Positions 33,814 to 42,272 of a stretch of 64,000 nt of DNA are shown here, one piece after another. The stretch's first letter is position 1, and the number at the start of each line of letters is the position of its first letter. A model generated the notes under the pieces. The model saw nothing but the letters and a program-made list of their open reading frames with translations. It was not told the DNA's origin and made no database searches. Origin of the DNA: Lapidilactobacillus mulanensis (GTDB taxonomy: Bacteria > Bacillota > Bacilli > Lactobacillales > Lactobacillaceae); the NCBI RefSeq assembly GCF_003946215.1, contig NZ_RHOW01000002.1, positions 36,097-100,096 on the forward strand, in the 5' to 3' direction. The translations under genes and the position numbers were made by a program.

Positions 33814-35181
33814 TTAAACACCGCCGTTGCGAATCACGCCTTGATACCAATAGAAACTATCTTTAGGATATCGTTTCAGATCGCGCAATTCCGTGTCCGT
33901 CCGGTTGACGTAGATCAGTCCGTAACGTTTGCGCATCCCTTCGTGCGTCGAAACCACATCAAGTGCGCTCCACGAACAATAGCCGATCACATCAACGCCC
34001 TCATGAATTGCCTGGGTCATTTCTTGAATGTGTGCAGACAGATATTGAATACGATAATCGTCATGAATTTTACCATCAGCTGCCAATTCATCGCGACCAC
34101 CAATGCCATTTTCAGTGATCAATAACGGTTTGTGGTACCGATTATATAATTCATGCAATGTGATGCGGAAGCCAATTGGATCGATCTCCCAACCAAATTC
34201 GGTTTTAGCCAGGTGCGGATTGCTAACTGACTTGAAAAAATAGGGCACTGAAAAATCTGCGGTCGGCGTTTGCGCCTGTCCTTTTTCCGGCATATTCGCC
34301 GCAACCGTATTCGAATTATAGTAGTTGAACGCAATAATGTCACAAATACCGGCGGCTAAAATTTCAGCATCGCCACTCGCAAACTCTGGCGCAACCTGCA
34401 TGGCTTGCAGCAGACTCATTGCTTGAGGATCGTAGCGCCCATAGACAGGCACGTCCAAAAACAGCCAGTTACGAATACTATTGAACCATTGCGCCGCCAA
34501 AATATCCTCCGGCGCACTAGATGCTGGATAAGCATAAGCAATATTCGGTGCCGGGCCAATTTTACCAGCATAATCTAGCTCATGATATAACTTGATCACC
34601 TTAGCCTGCGCCAGTAACATGTGATGGTTCTCCTGGAAACTTTGCTGCACACTCTTGCGGCCAGACAGAACCGATTCATTCGCCAGCACCATCATATTCT
34701 GCTCATTGATCGTCAACCAATACTGCACGCGATCACCGAAATGATCGAACAGAATTTGACAATAGGCCACAAACGCATCGATCGTTGCGCGATTGGCCCA
34801 ACCACCAGCCTGCTCCAAAGCATCCGGCAGATCGAAATGATACATCGTGACGATCGGTTCGATCCCCGCCTGGATACAGGCGTTGATCAGCTCATCATAA
34901 AACGCCAACCCCGCAGGATTCACCTCACCCTGTCCAGTGGGTAGAATGCGACTCCACGCAATCGAAAATCGATACGCCTTCAATCCCAATTCTTGAAATA
35001 AGGCGATATCTTCCTTGAAATGATGATAGTGATCACTAGCAACTTTGAAATCAGTCGTGTTTGCGGGCAACTTTTTCGTATCCTGCACGGAAGGCCCCTT
35101 GCCATCGGTTAAACTAGCCCCCTCAACTTGATAGGCACTAGTTGCACTACCCCATAAAAAATCACTCGGCACTTTTCCCAA
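33814..35181 (-). CDS. GH1 6-phospho-beta-glucosidase-type glycosidase
   Basis: A 455-residue GH1 enzyme: N-terminal FLWGSATSAYQVEG, acid/base Glu in LTINEQN (about residue 165), nucleophile Glu in LLITENGIGG (about 360). The C-terminal STHEGMRKRYGLIYV carries the S..KRY pattern that binds the 6-phosphate in phospho-beta-glucosidases. This agrees with the PTS permease in the same operon, which would deliver a phosphorylated beta-glucoside. Last gene of the operon, before a terminator. Confidence 0.87.
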   Translation of the reverse strand: MGKVPSDFLWGSATSAYQVEGASLTDGKGPSVQDTKKLPANTTDFKVASDHYHHFKEDIALFQELGLKAYRFSIAWSRILPTGQGEVNPAGLAFYDELINACIQAGIEPIVTMYHFDLPDALEQAGGWANRATIDAFVAYCQILFDHFGDRVQYWLTINEQNMMVLANESVLSGRKSVQQSFQENHHMLLAQAKVIKLYHELDYAGKIGPAPNIAYAYPASSAPEDILAAQWFNSIRNWLFLDVPVYGRYDPQAMSLLQAMQVAPEFASGDAEILAAGICDIIAFNYYNSNTVAANMPEKGQAQTPTADFSVPYFFKSVSNPHLAKTEFGWEIDPIGFRITLHELYNRYHKPLLITENGIGGRDELAADGKIHDDYRIQYLSAHIQEMTQAIHEGVDVIGYCSWSALDVVSTHEGMRKRYGLIYVNRTDTELRDLKRYPKDSFYWYQGVIRNGGV

Positions 35182-35199
35182 AACGATTCCTCCCTTAGA

Positions 35200-35970
35200 T
35201 CAGAAATCAGCTGAATCCATCCCACTGACCTCTGGATATTTCTCAAGAATGCGCAACAGACTTTCAATAATAAACATCGTCGGAATTTGCGTACTATTAT
35301 CGTAGAAGCCATATTTCCGCGGCTTGGTATATTGATGCGACAATACTAAGTGACTCATTTTGGCCAGCGACGATTCGCCATTACCGGTGATCGTCACCAT
35401 TTGGAAATCTTGGAGCGGTTGATAATAGGCCATCATTTCCAATAAGTCCGGCGTTTGCCCAGAATTAGAAATCGTGATCAATAAATTATCGGTCGTATTG
35501 TGCAAGCGTAACGCCAAAGGATAATAAGGATCGGTGACTGCGAAGCTATTGATTCCTAGCGTCGCCAATCGTCTCGCCGCATATTCACACATGATTCCCG
35601 AAATCCCGATACCGATAAAAACGATTTGATCGGAATTGATAATTTTATCCGCCAAGACCATCAAATTTTCTTGCAAATTCATTGAGAACTGATCAGCCTG
35701 CAAGGATTCAACAACTTGTTCACGAAAATCCAGTTCATTTTCAGCGGGTGGTTGATGAATAGATTGCTTTAAAAAGCCAATAAATTCTGGATAACTATTA
35801 AAGCCAAGCTTGCGAATGAACCGCATGACTGAAGAAGCCGACGTATGAGAAGCCGTGGCGATTTCTCTGACTCTCATTGACGCCGCATTCGCATAATTAC
35901 TCATCAAGTAATGATAAATCGCCGAATCCGTACTAGAAAAATCATCGGTATTTAAATTCTCAAAATTCAT
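35200..35970 (-). CDS. RpiR-family regulator (HTH plus SIS domain)
   Basis: A 256-residue regulator. The N-terminal helix-turn-helix is REIATASHTSASSVMRFIRKLGF, and the C-terminal SIS domain for phosphosugar binding is IVFIGIGISGIMCEYAARRL with LITISNSGQTPDLLE. It sits inside the PTS/glycosidase operon and probably senses a phosphosugar to control it. Confidence 0.88.
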   Translation of the reverse strand: MNFENLNTDDFSSTDSAIYHYLMSNYANAASMRVREIATASHTSASSVMRFIRKLGFNSYPEFIGFLKQSIHQPPAENELDFREQVVESLQADQFSMNLQENLMVLADKIINSDQIVFIGIGISGIMCEYAARRLATLGINSFAVTDPYYPLALRLHNTTDNLLITISNSGQTPDLLEMMAYYQPLQDFQMVTITGNGESSLAKMSHLVLSHQYTKPRKYGFYDNSTQIPTMFIIESLLRILEKYPEVSGMDSADF

Positions 35971-36012
35971 GCTTTAGCCCTCCTCGGTGAAAATGCAGTT
36001 AATTCTATCGAT

Positions 36013-37980
36013 TTAATAATCGATGACCACCATCTCGTGACCATTCATTTGATCAATTTGGACATTCAGCTGACCATTTTTGTAATCAAATGGGATTTCC
36101 TGTTGTGTTGAGGCACGATAAACTTTTTTAGGTGTTTGTTCTAATTTAAACTGCAGCGTCGTGTCAGTCAAAGATGAAGCCTCTTCGACAACATCGATTC
36201 CCTTGCCAAAGTGGCCGCGATGCTGGGGAATATAATGAAATATGTGAGCGATATAACGCCGTTTTACAGCTTGCTGATTCAAGATCACTTCTGCTGTACT
36301 GGGCAAATTAGTCACAACTGTTTTCCGCGGCAAGAGTTGATCGAGTACACTGACCACAAGATCCTTATAGAATTTCGCCGCGACCGCATAGTAAAGACTG
36401 AATATTCGGTGCGTGAAATAAACAAAGTGTTCATTTCGAACCACACCAGCTGTCGAACGCGTCCAATCGATCGGAGCCTGCACGTGCCCATAATAATGCT
36501 CATAGGTGCGGTTAAACAGTGACCCATATTGCTGAGCCAGCACTTGAGCATCATCAGTGGGTTCGATCTGATTGCCACCTAAGTACATAATATGTTCAAA
36601 AGATTCATCGGGTAATTTCAGATAATCCATTTGGAAAATCGGCCCGTGTAACAAGCGTGCCGGAAAGTGATCAAATACAAACTGCTTATTTTGGACCGGC
36701 GCTTCACCAGAACATAAAATCCGACCACCAGCCGCGATATAATCATTTAATTTTGCGATCAATTGGTCATCGAGCCGCGCAACATCTGCAAGGATCAGCA
36801 CCGGATATTTAGAAAAGTCCATCGTGCCATCAATGATATCAAAAAGATAGTGGCTTTCCTTTAAGAGGCTCACTGCACCGTCTAATTCTTCCGTGAAGCG
36901 ACCTTTGTCATCGGTTGAGGTAAATAGCAACGCAAAGTCTACAACCGCAGTTACGTGCTCACAATACGGTTGTGCGGCTTCCAATTTAGTGAACACTTTT
37001 CCAATTAGCTCATAAGTGTGTGGTTGTAATTGACCGTCCGGATAAAGTTGATCGCCAACGGAAACTTGGCCGCCATGTGCCATCGACAATAACGTTTCGT
37101 ATTCAAGCGCAGGTTCGTTTTTATAACTCCCGAAATCTGACCAACCAATATGAAATTTGGATGTCATGCCTAAGAACTCTTTACCGAGATTTTTAACGTA
37201 ACGACCAACAACTGGGAAATAACCGTAACCCCACTGACTGCTTGCTAATGCCTCCACCTCAAAATGACTATAGTCGTCGAAATTTTGATGAATATTCGGT
37301 CCCATACTGCCATCGTTGTAGAAAATATGACTATCCGCTTTTCTAGCACGAATAAAATCGCTCAGCTCGTGTTTGAACCGGATCGTCACCTGATCCGCAA
37401 AGGCTGCAACGGCTTTTTCGTCTTGTAAGTTAATTCCCTGTTGTGTCATATCCCGAACACAATTTTCACAGTAGCAAGGTTCCTGGCGAACAATATCAAA
37501 GAACAATCCAGGAATCCGTTCCCCAAAAATCGCCAGCACTTCCGCAACCTGTTCCTGTAAATAATCAACATAAGGCGAGTTCAAACATAGGCGTTTGTAG
37601 CCTGGCTCTAGATAACTGGCGGGTACACCGCGACTATAAATCATCCGCCCCGCAACATCGCGCTGTAACCATTCAGGATGTTGCTGACTGATAAAATCAT
37701 CATAGCCGACCGATAAATAAACCGGTGTTTCAATTCCAACTTTGGTACACGCCGCAATTTGTTGACCTAACAAATCAAAACTCAAGTCAGGATGATGATT
37801 ACCTAGTTTGGTTTCATAATAGGCAAAACCATGATGACATTTGGCAAACAAAGTAATTGATTGGACCTTAGCAGCCAGCAATGTCTGAGCAAACTCGTCA
37901 CCGTTGAACTTCTCCCCCAGTGGCCGACCGATTTCTGCAGTATGAAAATCTAAGTGGATCTGTCTATTTGGTAAACTCAT
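36013..37980 (-). CDS. Large glycoside hydrolase-like protein (GHL6 / beta-galactosidase trimerisation type)
   Basis: A 655-residue cytosolic protein with no signal peptide. The N-terminal TIM-barrel-like half (IHLDFHTAEIGRPLG, YLSVGYDD, GLFFDIVRQEPCYCENC with a Cys trio) fits the GHL6 putative glycosidases. The middle (LLFTSTDDKGRF ... YPVLILADVARLDD) resembles the GATase-like trimerisation domain of GH42 enzymes. The substrate is unknown. Its start overlaps the PTS IIC stop by 4 bases, so it handles whatever that permease imports. Confidence 0.7.
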   Translation of the reverse strand: MSLPNRQIHLDFHTAEIGRPLGEKFNGDEFAQTLLAAKVQSITLFAKCHHGFAYYETKLGNHHPDLSFDLLGQQIAACTKVGIETPVYLSVGYDDFISQQHPEWLQRDVAGRMIYSRGVPASYLEPGYKRLCLNSPYVDYLQEQVAEVLAIFGERIPGLFFDIVRQEPCYCENCVRDMTQQGINLQDEKAVAAFADQVTIRFKHELSDFIRARKADSHIFYNDGSMGPNIHQNFDDYSHFEVEALASSQWGYGYFPVVGRYVKNLGKEFLGMTSKFHIGWSDFGSYKNEPALEYETLLSMAHGGQVSVGDQLYPDGQLQPHTYELIGKVFTKLEAAQPYCEHVTAVVDFALLFTSTDDKGRFTEELDGAVSLLKESHYLFDIIDGTMDFSKYPVLILADVARLDDQLIAKLNDYIAAGGRILCSGEAPVQNKQFVFDHFPARLLHGPIFQMDYLKLPDESFEHIMYLGGNQIEPTDDAQVLAQQYGSLFNRTYEHYYGHVQAPIDWTRSTAGVVRNEHFVYFTHRIFSLYYAVAAKFYKDLVVSVLDQLLPRKTVVTNLPSTAEVILNQQAVKRRYIAHIFHYIPQHRGHFGKGIDVVEEASSLTDTTLQFKLEQTPKKVYRASTQQEIPFDYKNGQLNVQIDQMNGHEMVVIDY

Positions 37981-39215
37981 AATTTACCCTCCATTTCCAT
38001 TGAATCCAATTTTTTAAAGAATGGCATCCAGATCAAAACATTTAAAACACATAAGAATATTTGAAACGCCGCCACGCGCCAGCCGCCAGCCATGAATCCA
38101 TTCCCAACAATTGGCAATGGCGCGCTAACACCATTTAATCGCGGCAAAATATTCATTGCCGTTGCGATATAGGCGAGTAAACTATTGATCGCACCACAGA
38201 AGACAACTGGAATAAATAGCACAAAGTTCATCACATAGGGGACACCAAACGCTAATGGCTCGCCAATCCCAAGCAACATTGGAACCAACGCTAATTTGCC
38301 TAAAGTCTTATATCGTTTAGCCCGTGCGCGTAGCATCCAAAAAACTAAACCGAACAGAACGGTCGCGCCCGAAGCATATATCCCGATAAAAGCACCACCA
38401 ATAATATTTGGTAAAGGCGTATTAGCTTGATAAGCGCCCAAATTCTCTAGATCCATCTGCATATAAACCGGCGTCATGACACTTAAAGCAACTAAATGTC
38501 CATGAATCCCAAAGAACCACAATAAATTAACAATCAGCATGATCACGACCAGGGCTATCCAACTACCACCCAACTTTCTGATTGGAGCCTGAATGATTTG
38601 CGTCACAAAATTTGGAAATGTTTCCATGCCGGTGGCACCAAATATAATTTTGATCGTCATAAAAACAAAAATAACCACAAACGCCGGAATCAAGGCCGCA
38701 AAAGATTTCACGATCATGTCAGGGACACCATCTGGCATCTTAATGATCAGTTGATGTTTGTTCAGGAAAAAGACGATCCGTTCAACCAAGATTGCGACGA
38801 TAATTGCCGTAAACATACCCTCTGCACCCAAATAGTGCAAAGGAATCATGTCAATACCCTTCGCAGTCGTTGTCAACGGAAATAGCAAGACAAAAGCCAT
38901 CACCGAAATAATTCCCGTTGAAAAACCGTCGATTTTATGCTCTTTTGCCAGAACATAACTGATAGAAAAACTAGCATAGATGGATAATAATCCATTTGTA
39001 ACCAAGTTAGGATATCTTAGATATGGTTTGATGCCCACGTTGACTAGAAACTCCTGATATACAGGAATACCCAAAGCATCAATAATTGTGAACATAGCAC
39101 CGGCGATAATCAACGGCATTAATGCAGCCAACCCACTGGATATTCCTTTAATGTAAGTATTTTGCTGGATTTTACCAGCAAATTTTAAGGCACGATCAAC
39201 AGAAAATATCTTCAT
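37977..39215 (-). CDS. PTS system EIIC component, cellobiose/lichenan (CelB) type
   Basis: About 412 residues, eight to ten membrane helices, with FGIHGHLVALSVMTP and GEPLAFGVPYVMNF typical of the lactose/cellobiose EIIC family. It transports and phosphorylates a beta-glycoside together with EIIA and EIIB, which are not encoded here. Start at 39215 because GGAGTGGAGAAG precedes it. First gene of IIC - GHL6 - rpiR - GH1. Confidence 0.88.
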   Translation of the reverse strand: MKIFSVDRALKFAGKIQQNTYIKGISSGLAALMPLIIAGAMFTIIDALGIPVYQEFLVNVGIKPYLRYPNLVTNGLLSIYASFSISYVLAKEHKIDGFSTGIISVMAFVLLFPLTTTAKGIDMIPLHYLGAEGMFTAIIVAILVERIVFFLNKHQLIIKMPDGVPDMIVKSFAALIPAFVVIFVFMTIKIIFGATGMETFPNFVTQIIQAPIRKLGGSWIALVVIMLIVNLLWFFGIHGHLVALSVMTPVYMQMDLENLGAYQANTPLPNIIGGAFIGIYASGATVLFGLVFWMLRARAKRYKTLGKLALVPMLLGIGEPLAFGVPYVMNFVLFIPVVFCGAINSLLAYIATAMNILPRLNGVSAPLPIVGNGFMAGGWRVAAFQIFLCVLNVLIWMPFFKKLDSMEMEGKL

Positions 39216-39289
39216 TCTTCTCCACTCCCCCATCGTTAGCAAAAAGATTGGTATACTAATTGTTCCAATAATAAAAACCTTTCACACAA

Positions 39290-39318
39290 AATATACTATA
39301 ACACGCATTGTTCAGCAA
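39290..39318 (-). promoter_or_regulatory. Probable promoter of the PTS/glycosidase operon
   Basis: On the minus strand TTGCTG, 17 bases, TATATT. Just downstream, ATTGGTATACTAAT (about 39248-39261) is a near-palindrome that could bind the RpiR protein. The 39319-39560 gap also contains a hairpin at 39417-39452 (ACCAGTATCCT/AGGAATGCTGGT). Confidence 0.45.
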
Positions 39319-39560
39319 ATGAATGCCCTTACATTATTTTGGAAAAATGGTGTAGTTCTTGGTGGATGTTCCAGATTTGGTACAGTTTGTTTCGTCTCAC
39401 TTTTGTAAAACAAAAACCAGTATCCTCGCGAATCGATAGGAATGCTGGTTGAACAAGCACACATCAGATAAAGACCCCACAACTGAATGAGCTAAATCCG
39501 TATGCAACAAGATTGGCAACAATTTTCTGCCAGAATTGCGCGTTTTTTCTCTCAAAAGGG

Positions 39561-39589
39561 TTGCAGGAGCGCAAATCCTATGCTAAACT
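39561..39589 (+). promoter_or_regulatory. tRNA-Lys promoter
   Basis: TTGCAG (39561-39566), 17 bases, TAAACT (39584-39589) with an extended TG two bases before it; 22 bases ahead of the tRNA. Confidence 0.6.
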
Positions 39590-39611
39590 ATTTAAGTCGT
39601 CAGAATTATAT

Positions 39612-39684
39612 GGGTGGCTAGCTCAGCTGGCAGAGCAACGGACTCTTAATCCGTGGGTCCAGGGTTCGATCCCCTGGCCACCCA
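39612..39684 (+). tRNA. tRNA-Lys (anticodon CTT)
   Basis: A 73-base cloverleaf: acceptor GGGTGGC/GCCACCC, D loop AGCTCAGCTGGCAGAGC, anticodon stem ACGGA/TCCGT around loop CTCTTAA (anticodon 39645-39647), T arm CCAGG GTTCGAT CCCTGG. Discriminator A; CCA not encoded. It immediately precedes the ICE, but no copy of its 3' end is found at the other end. Confidence 0.97.
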
Positions 39685-39697
39685 CTAACTGATATTA

Positions 39698-39747
39698 ACC
39701 AGTGACCATGCAGCGTTAAAACGCCGTGGTTGCTGGTTTTTTGTTTG
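39698..39747 (+). terminator. tRNA-Lys terminator
   Basis: Stem ACCAG-CCA-GCG / CGC-TGG-CTGGT followed by T6. Confidence 0.75.
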
Positions 39748-39948
39748 TTTTTGATTTAATTTCAATTATCGTTATCATTAGTCATAATTTATTTAAATTA
39801 CCCAAAAAATAGCTTTTTTTACGTACTTGTCGCCTAAAAATCGCCTACTTACTAACAATAAGCAAAGCGCTTGTGATAAAATCAATTCGTTTTCACATTG
39901 GTTTCTCCTATATTTTTGTTATGTATTTACGGATTTTCTAAAGTTGAA

Positions 39949-40004
39949 CGCAAAAAAGCCAAGGCTGATATTCGCAACTTACTTGAATATCAGCCTTGGC
40001 GTTT
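39949..40004 (-). terminator. Terminator at the end of the ICE transfer operon
   Basis: Stem GCCAAGGCTGATATTC/GAATATCAGCCTTGGC followed by T6 on the minus strand. It closes the long minus-strand operon. The 200 bases to its left (39750-39948) carry no gene; they contain TCGCCTA twice (39829 and 39840), possibly an integrase arm site. Confidence 0.8.
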
Positions 40005-40030
40005 GAGCATTGATGTAATTTCTTCATAAA

Positions 40031-40336
40031 TCATTTAGTTGCAGTAGTTACTCTTTTCAATTCAAACAAATTCACCAATTCAGTGTAAGAAACTGGCATT
40101 GTGCAGAATTCTCTAATTTCTTGCAAAAATATTTGCCGGTAAATTTTATCAAGTGACCTAATGTGGCATAAAACAGTAGCCTGATTAACTGATTTTAATT
40201 CATCTTTTGAGCATAGCATGACTGTGCTTACCGAATTATAATTATCTTGCAGAATAACGATCTTGTATGACGTGTTTCCCATCTGCACAATCAACTTTTC
40301 ATAGCAATCTCTGAATATCTTTGTTTCTTTCAACAT
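40031..40336 (-). CDS. Unknown small ICE protein
   Basis: A 101-residue soluble protein, not recognised. It contains MGNTSYKIVILQDNYNSVSTVMLCSKDEL and a Cys/His-containing middle (shown in part), and resembles a small beta-rich domain followed by helices. GGAGGGATATGA precedes the ATG. Last gene before the ICE terminator, 115 bases after the YolD-like gene, likely the same transcript. Confidence 0.6.
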   Translation of the reverse strand: MLKETKIFRDCYEKLIVQMGNTSYKIVILQDNYNSVSTVMLCSKDELKSVNQATVLCHIRSLDKIYRQIFLQEIREFCTMPVSYTELVNLFELKRVTTATK

Positions 40337-40451
40337 TCATATCCCTCCAGCCACATATGTGAGTGGGTCCTGGCCATTACCATCGATAAAATATTGCTTT
40401 GATGCTTAAATAATTAATCAGCCTGTTCTATAGCCACTCAGTTTCCATTGC

Positions 40452-40841
40452 CTAATAAGTTTGTTGCTTCCACCATTTTTCAGCGTCGATCATTTCTGCA
40501 TTGCGTAAATCATCAACGATTATCGTCATAATTTTTCCAGTATTATGTTGTAGATATAATTGACCCATCGAAAAACCAACAATGGCACCAGAAATGCAGT
40601 TCTCATACTGATCATTGTATTCGGTATTTTCCTGTACTTCGACAACTTGCGATTTGACGTACGCTTGCTCTAGAACCTGATTGATCTCATCTTTAGTCAT
40701 TTCAGGTTTCGGTCGCTTCGGTTGTCGTCGCTTGTCTTCTGACTCCAAGAATTCTGAATGGTCAGCTAAGATCCAACCTTGCCACTTCTCCATACATCGA
40801 TCATCGTATAACCATTGGTCGCGCGGGACGTTTCGTTCCAT
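40452..40841 (-). CDS. YolD-like protein with an SOS box
   Basis: About 129 residues. The pattern YDDRCMEKWQGWILADHSEF, a basic linker (KRRQPKRPKP), then a beta-rich half ending DDLRNAEMIDAEKWW match YolD-like proteins, which accompany UmuC-type error-prone polymerases. No polymerase gene follows. A LexA box lies about 40 bases upstream, so the gene is probably switched on by DNA damage. Start at 40841 with TGGTGA upstream. Confidence 0.75.
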   Translation of the reverse strand: MERNVPRDQWLYDDRCMEKWQGWILADHSEFLESEDKRRQPKRPKPEMTKDEINQVLEQAYVKSQVVEVQENTEYNDQYENCISGAIVGFSMGQLYLQHNTGKIMTIIVDDLRNAEMIDAEKWWKQQTY

Positions 40842-40879
40842 GAAATTCACCAGCTTTTATTAAGTTAATTCTGTTATAC

Positions 40880-40891
40880 GAACATGTGTTC
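40880..40891. promoter_or_regulatory. LexA (DinR) SOS box
   Basis: GAACATGTGTTC, a perfect match to the Firmicutes core GAAC-N4-GTTC, flanked by C and T, in the promoter region of the YolD-like gene. Confidence 0.8.
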
Positions 40892-40897
40892 TTAATT

Positions 40898-41281
40898 TCA
40901 ATGATGAATTTTATTTTTGTTTGACGAAATAATAACTTGATCAATTTTCCTCAAATCAACACCTGCATAACGCAATTTTGTTTTCGTATTGATCACCGTC
41001 GGGACCTTCTTCAATTTATATTCTTTAATGTACTGATGATTTTTCTTAGCGTCCATATTAACAAATTGTGCCACCTTCAAACGGCTCAAAGACTTGATAT
41101 AAATTTTAGGATACATTTTTTGACAGGTCGGACAAGTATCTTTATAAAAAACAATCACTTCCGGATCTCGAACGGACAGATCCACATAATTACGCTGATT
41201 AACTTGATTTTTCATGAAGAAACATGAGATTCCAAACACCACACCCAACACACCGATAACACTCAGAGTTCTTCTAATCAT
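40898..41281 (-). CDS. Membrane-anchored thioredoxin-like protein
   Basis: A 127-residue protein with an N-terminal helix (about residues 7-24) and an extracytoplasmic thioredoxin fold: active-site CPTC after VIVFYKDT and the cis-Pro loop KKVPTVI. It probably handles disulfides in secreted ICE proteins such as the Cys-containing transfer proteins. Its ATG overlaps the stop of the gene before it. Confidence 0.75.
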   Translation of the reverse strand: MIRRTLSVIGVLGVVFGISCFFMKNQVNQRNYVDLSVRDPEVIVFYKDTCPTCQKMYPKIYIKSLSRLKVAQFVNMDAKKNHQYIKEYKLKKVPTVINTKTKLRYAGVDLRKIDQVIISSNKNKIHH

Positions 41282-41819
41282 TTAAATTCCTCACGATCAA
41301 TTTCTGAATTTTCCCCGATTGATCCAGCGTCACGTCGTAAATCAACGTCTGTTTAGTTGCTTGGTCTCGATAGGTGAAATCATTTGTCACAATCGCCAGA
41401 ATATCATCAGATCCAATCTCTCGATAATATTGCACACCTGCTAATCTGCTACTCAGCGCTCCCATAGCTTGTTGTAACGCGTCTCCGTCAACTTGAAACA
41501 CTGACACTGCTTGTCGACTACCAAACGACAGTGCCTTGTTAAAGTGCGATCGAGATGTATTATTGTCATAGTTAAAAACTTCTTCGAAGAACTTAGTTGC
41601 CTTGCTTACATCAGTTTGATCTTCACCGGTACTGATCATTTTTTGATACTTCGTATTTAATTGGCTATAACGTTTTTGTAACAAGTTGTATTGCGCCGTC
41701 AGTTTTGAGCCTTCGGTTACTTTTATTTGTTTAGACTGACTACTACCTATTTCTGTTCCAATTAACGTTGCAATCACCAAAGCCACGATAAGCATTAATC
41801 CTTTGATTACTCTGTTCAT
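41274..41819 (-). CDS. Secreted/membrane ICE transfer-region protein, unknown
   Basis: A 181-residue protein with an N-terminal signal anchor (about residues 5-25), a coiled-coil-like stretch (YNLLQKRYSQLNTKYQKM) and a globular NTF2-like tail (FFEEVFNYDNNTSRSHFNKAL ... IYDVTLDQSGKIQKLIV). The tail recalls TcpC-type domains, so it may be a soluble partner of the channel. GAGGCGATCAA precedes the ATG. Confidence 0.6.
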   Translation of the reverse strand: MNRVIKGLMLIVALVIATLIGTEIGSSQSKQIKVTEGSKLTAQYNLLQKRYSQLNTKYQKMISTGEDQTDVSKATKFFEEVFNYDNNTSRSHFNKALSFGSRQAVSVFQVDGDALQQAMGALSSRLAGVQYYREIGSDDILAIVTNDFTYRDQATKQTLIYDVTLDQSGKIQKLIVRNLND

Positions 41820-41840
41820 TTGATCGCCTCATTTTGACAA

Positions 41841-41878
41841 AATAAAAAGACCTCAGCATTTTTGCTAGAGGTCTTAAA
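41841..41878 (-). terminator. Internal minus-strand terminator
   Basis: Stem AAGACCTC/GAGGTCTT followed by T5 on the minus strand, between the toxin region and the 41274-41819 gene. It would end either the antitoxin RNA or part of the transfer transcripts. Confidence 0.6.
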
Positions 41879-41904
41879 GTAAATTCTTAAATTACTGTTT
41901 CCTA

Positions 41905-41913
41905 TGATATAAT
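41905..41913 (+). promoter_or_regulatory. Extended -10 promoter of the type I toxin
   Basis: TGATATAAT, an extended -10 element; no good -35. Transcription would start near 41920. Confidence 0.6.
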
Positions 41914-42008
41914 CACAGTAGCAGATAAGTTGAAGGCGGTTGGCAAATCCCTCACGAAAGAGTTGATGCCTATGAAAATAGGACAAAATCTTAGTGAAAG
42001 GAGGCGTC

Positions 42009-42113
42009 GTGTTGTCCGTATCAGATTCCCTACAATTGATGATTAGCTTTGGACTATTTATTTTAGCCCTAATCACCGTTGTCTTGGAACTGATTAAGAG
42101 CAATAAAAAATAG
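42009..42113 (+). CDS. Hol_Tox-family type I toxin, 34 residues
   Basis: GTG start after AAAGGAGGCG; the protein reads MLSVSDSLQLMISFG, then a hydrophobic helix and a lysine-rich end ELIKSNKK. This is the pattern of the putative holin-like toxins (TxpA/BsrG-type membrane toxins) of Firmicutes. It is encoded on the strand opposite to the transfer operon, between cwlT-like and 41274-41819 genes. A converging antisense RNA lies at its 3' end. Confidence 0.85.
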   Translation: MLSVSDSLQLMISFGLFILALITVVLELIKSNKK

Positions 42114-42222
42114 CCGCCCAGTAAACTTTTTGACCAAAGTTGGGTAGCTACATCATCTAATTATGCCAACCGTCTTAAACGGATCTGCACGGAAGTCCTA
42201 TTCACGTAGGGCTTCTTTTTAT
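42105..42222 (-). ncRNA. Antisense antitoxin RNA for the Hol_Tox toxin
   Basis: Promoter on the minus strand: TTGAAA (42256-42251), 16 bases, TATAAT (42234-42229), start near 42222. A hairpin at about 42111-42146 followed by an ATTTTTT run can end it near 42105. The RNA is complementary to the 3' part of the toxin mRNA, as in txpA/ratA and related type I pairs. Confidence 0.65.
42191..42222 (+). terminator. Toxin mRNA terminator
   Basis: Stem GAAG-CCT/AGG-CTTC followed by T5 on the plus strand. Confidence 0.75.
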
Positions 42223-42272
42223 ACATTCATTATAACACGAATACTAATTGTTTCAAGATAACTGCCACGTAT

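Noticed and set aside
33588..33821. 77-codon minus-strand ORF upstream of thrE
   Set aside because: It crosses a strong terminator, has no ribosome site and resembles nothing I know.
39612..39684. tRNA-Lys as proven ICE attachment site
   Set aside because: No copy of the tRNA 3' end is found near 63112-63200, and the integrase lies at the other end.
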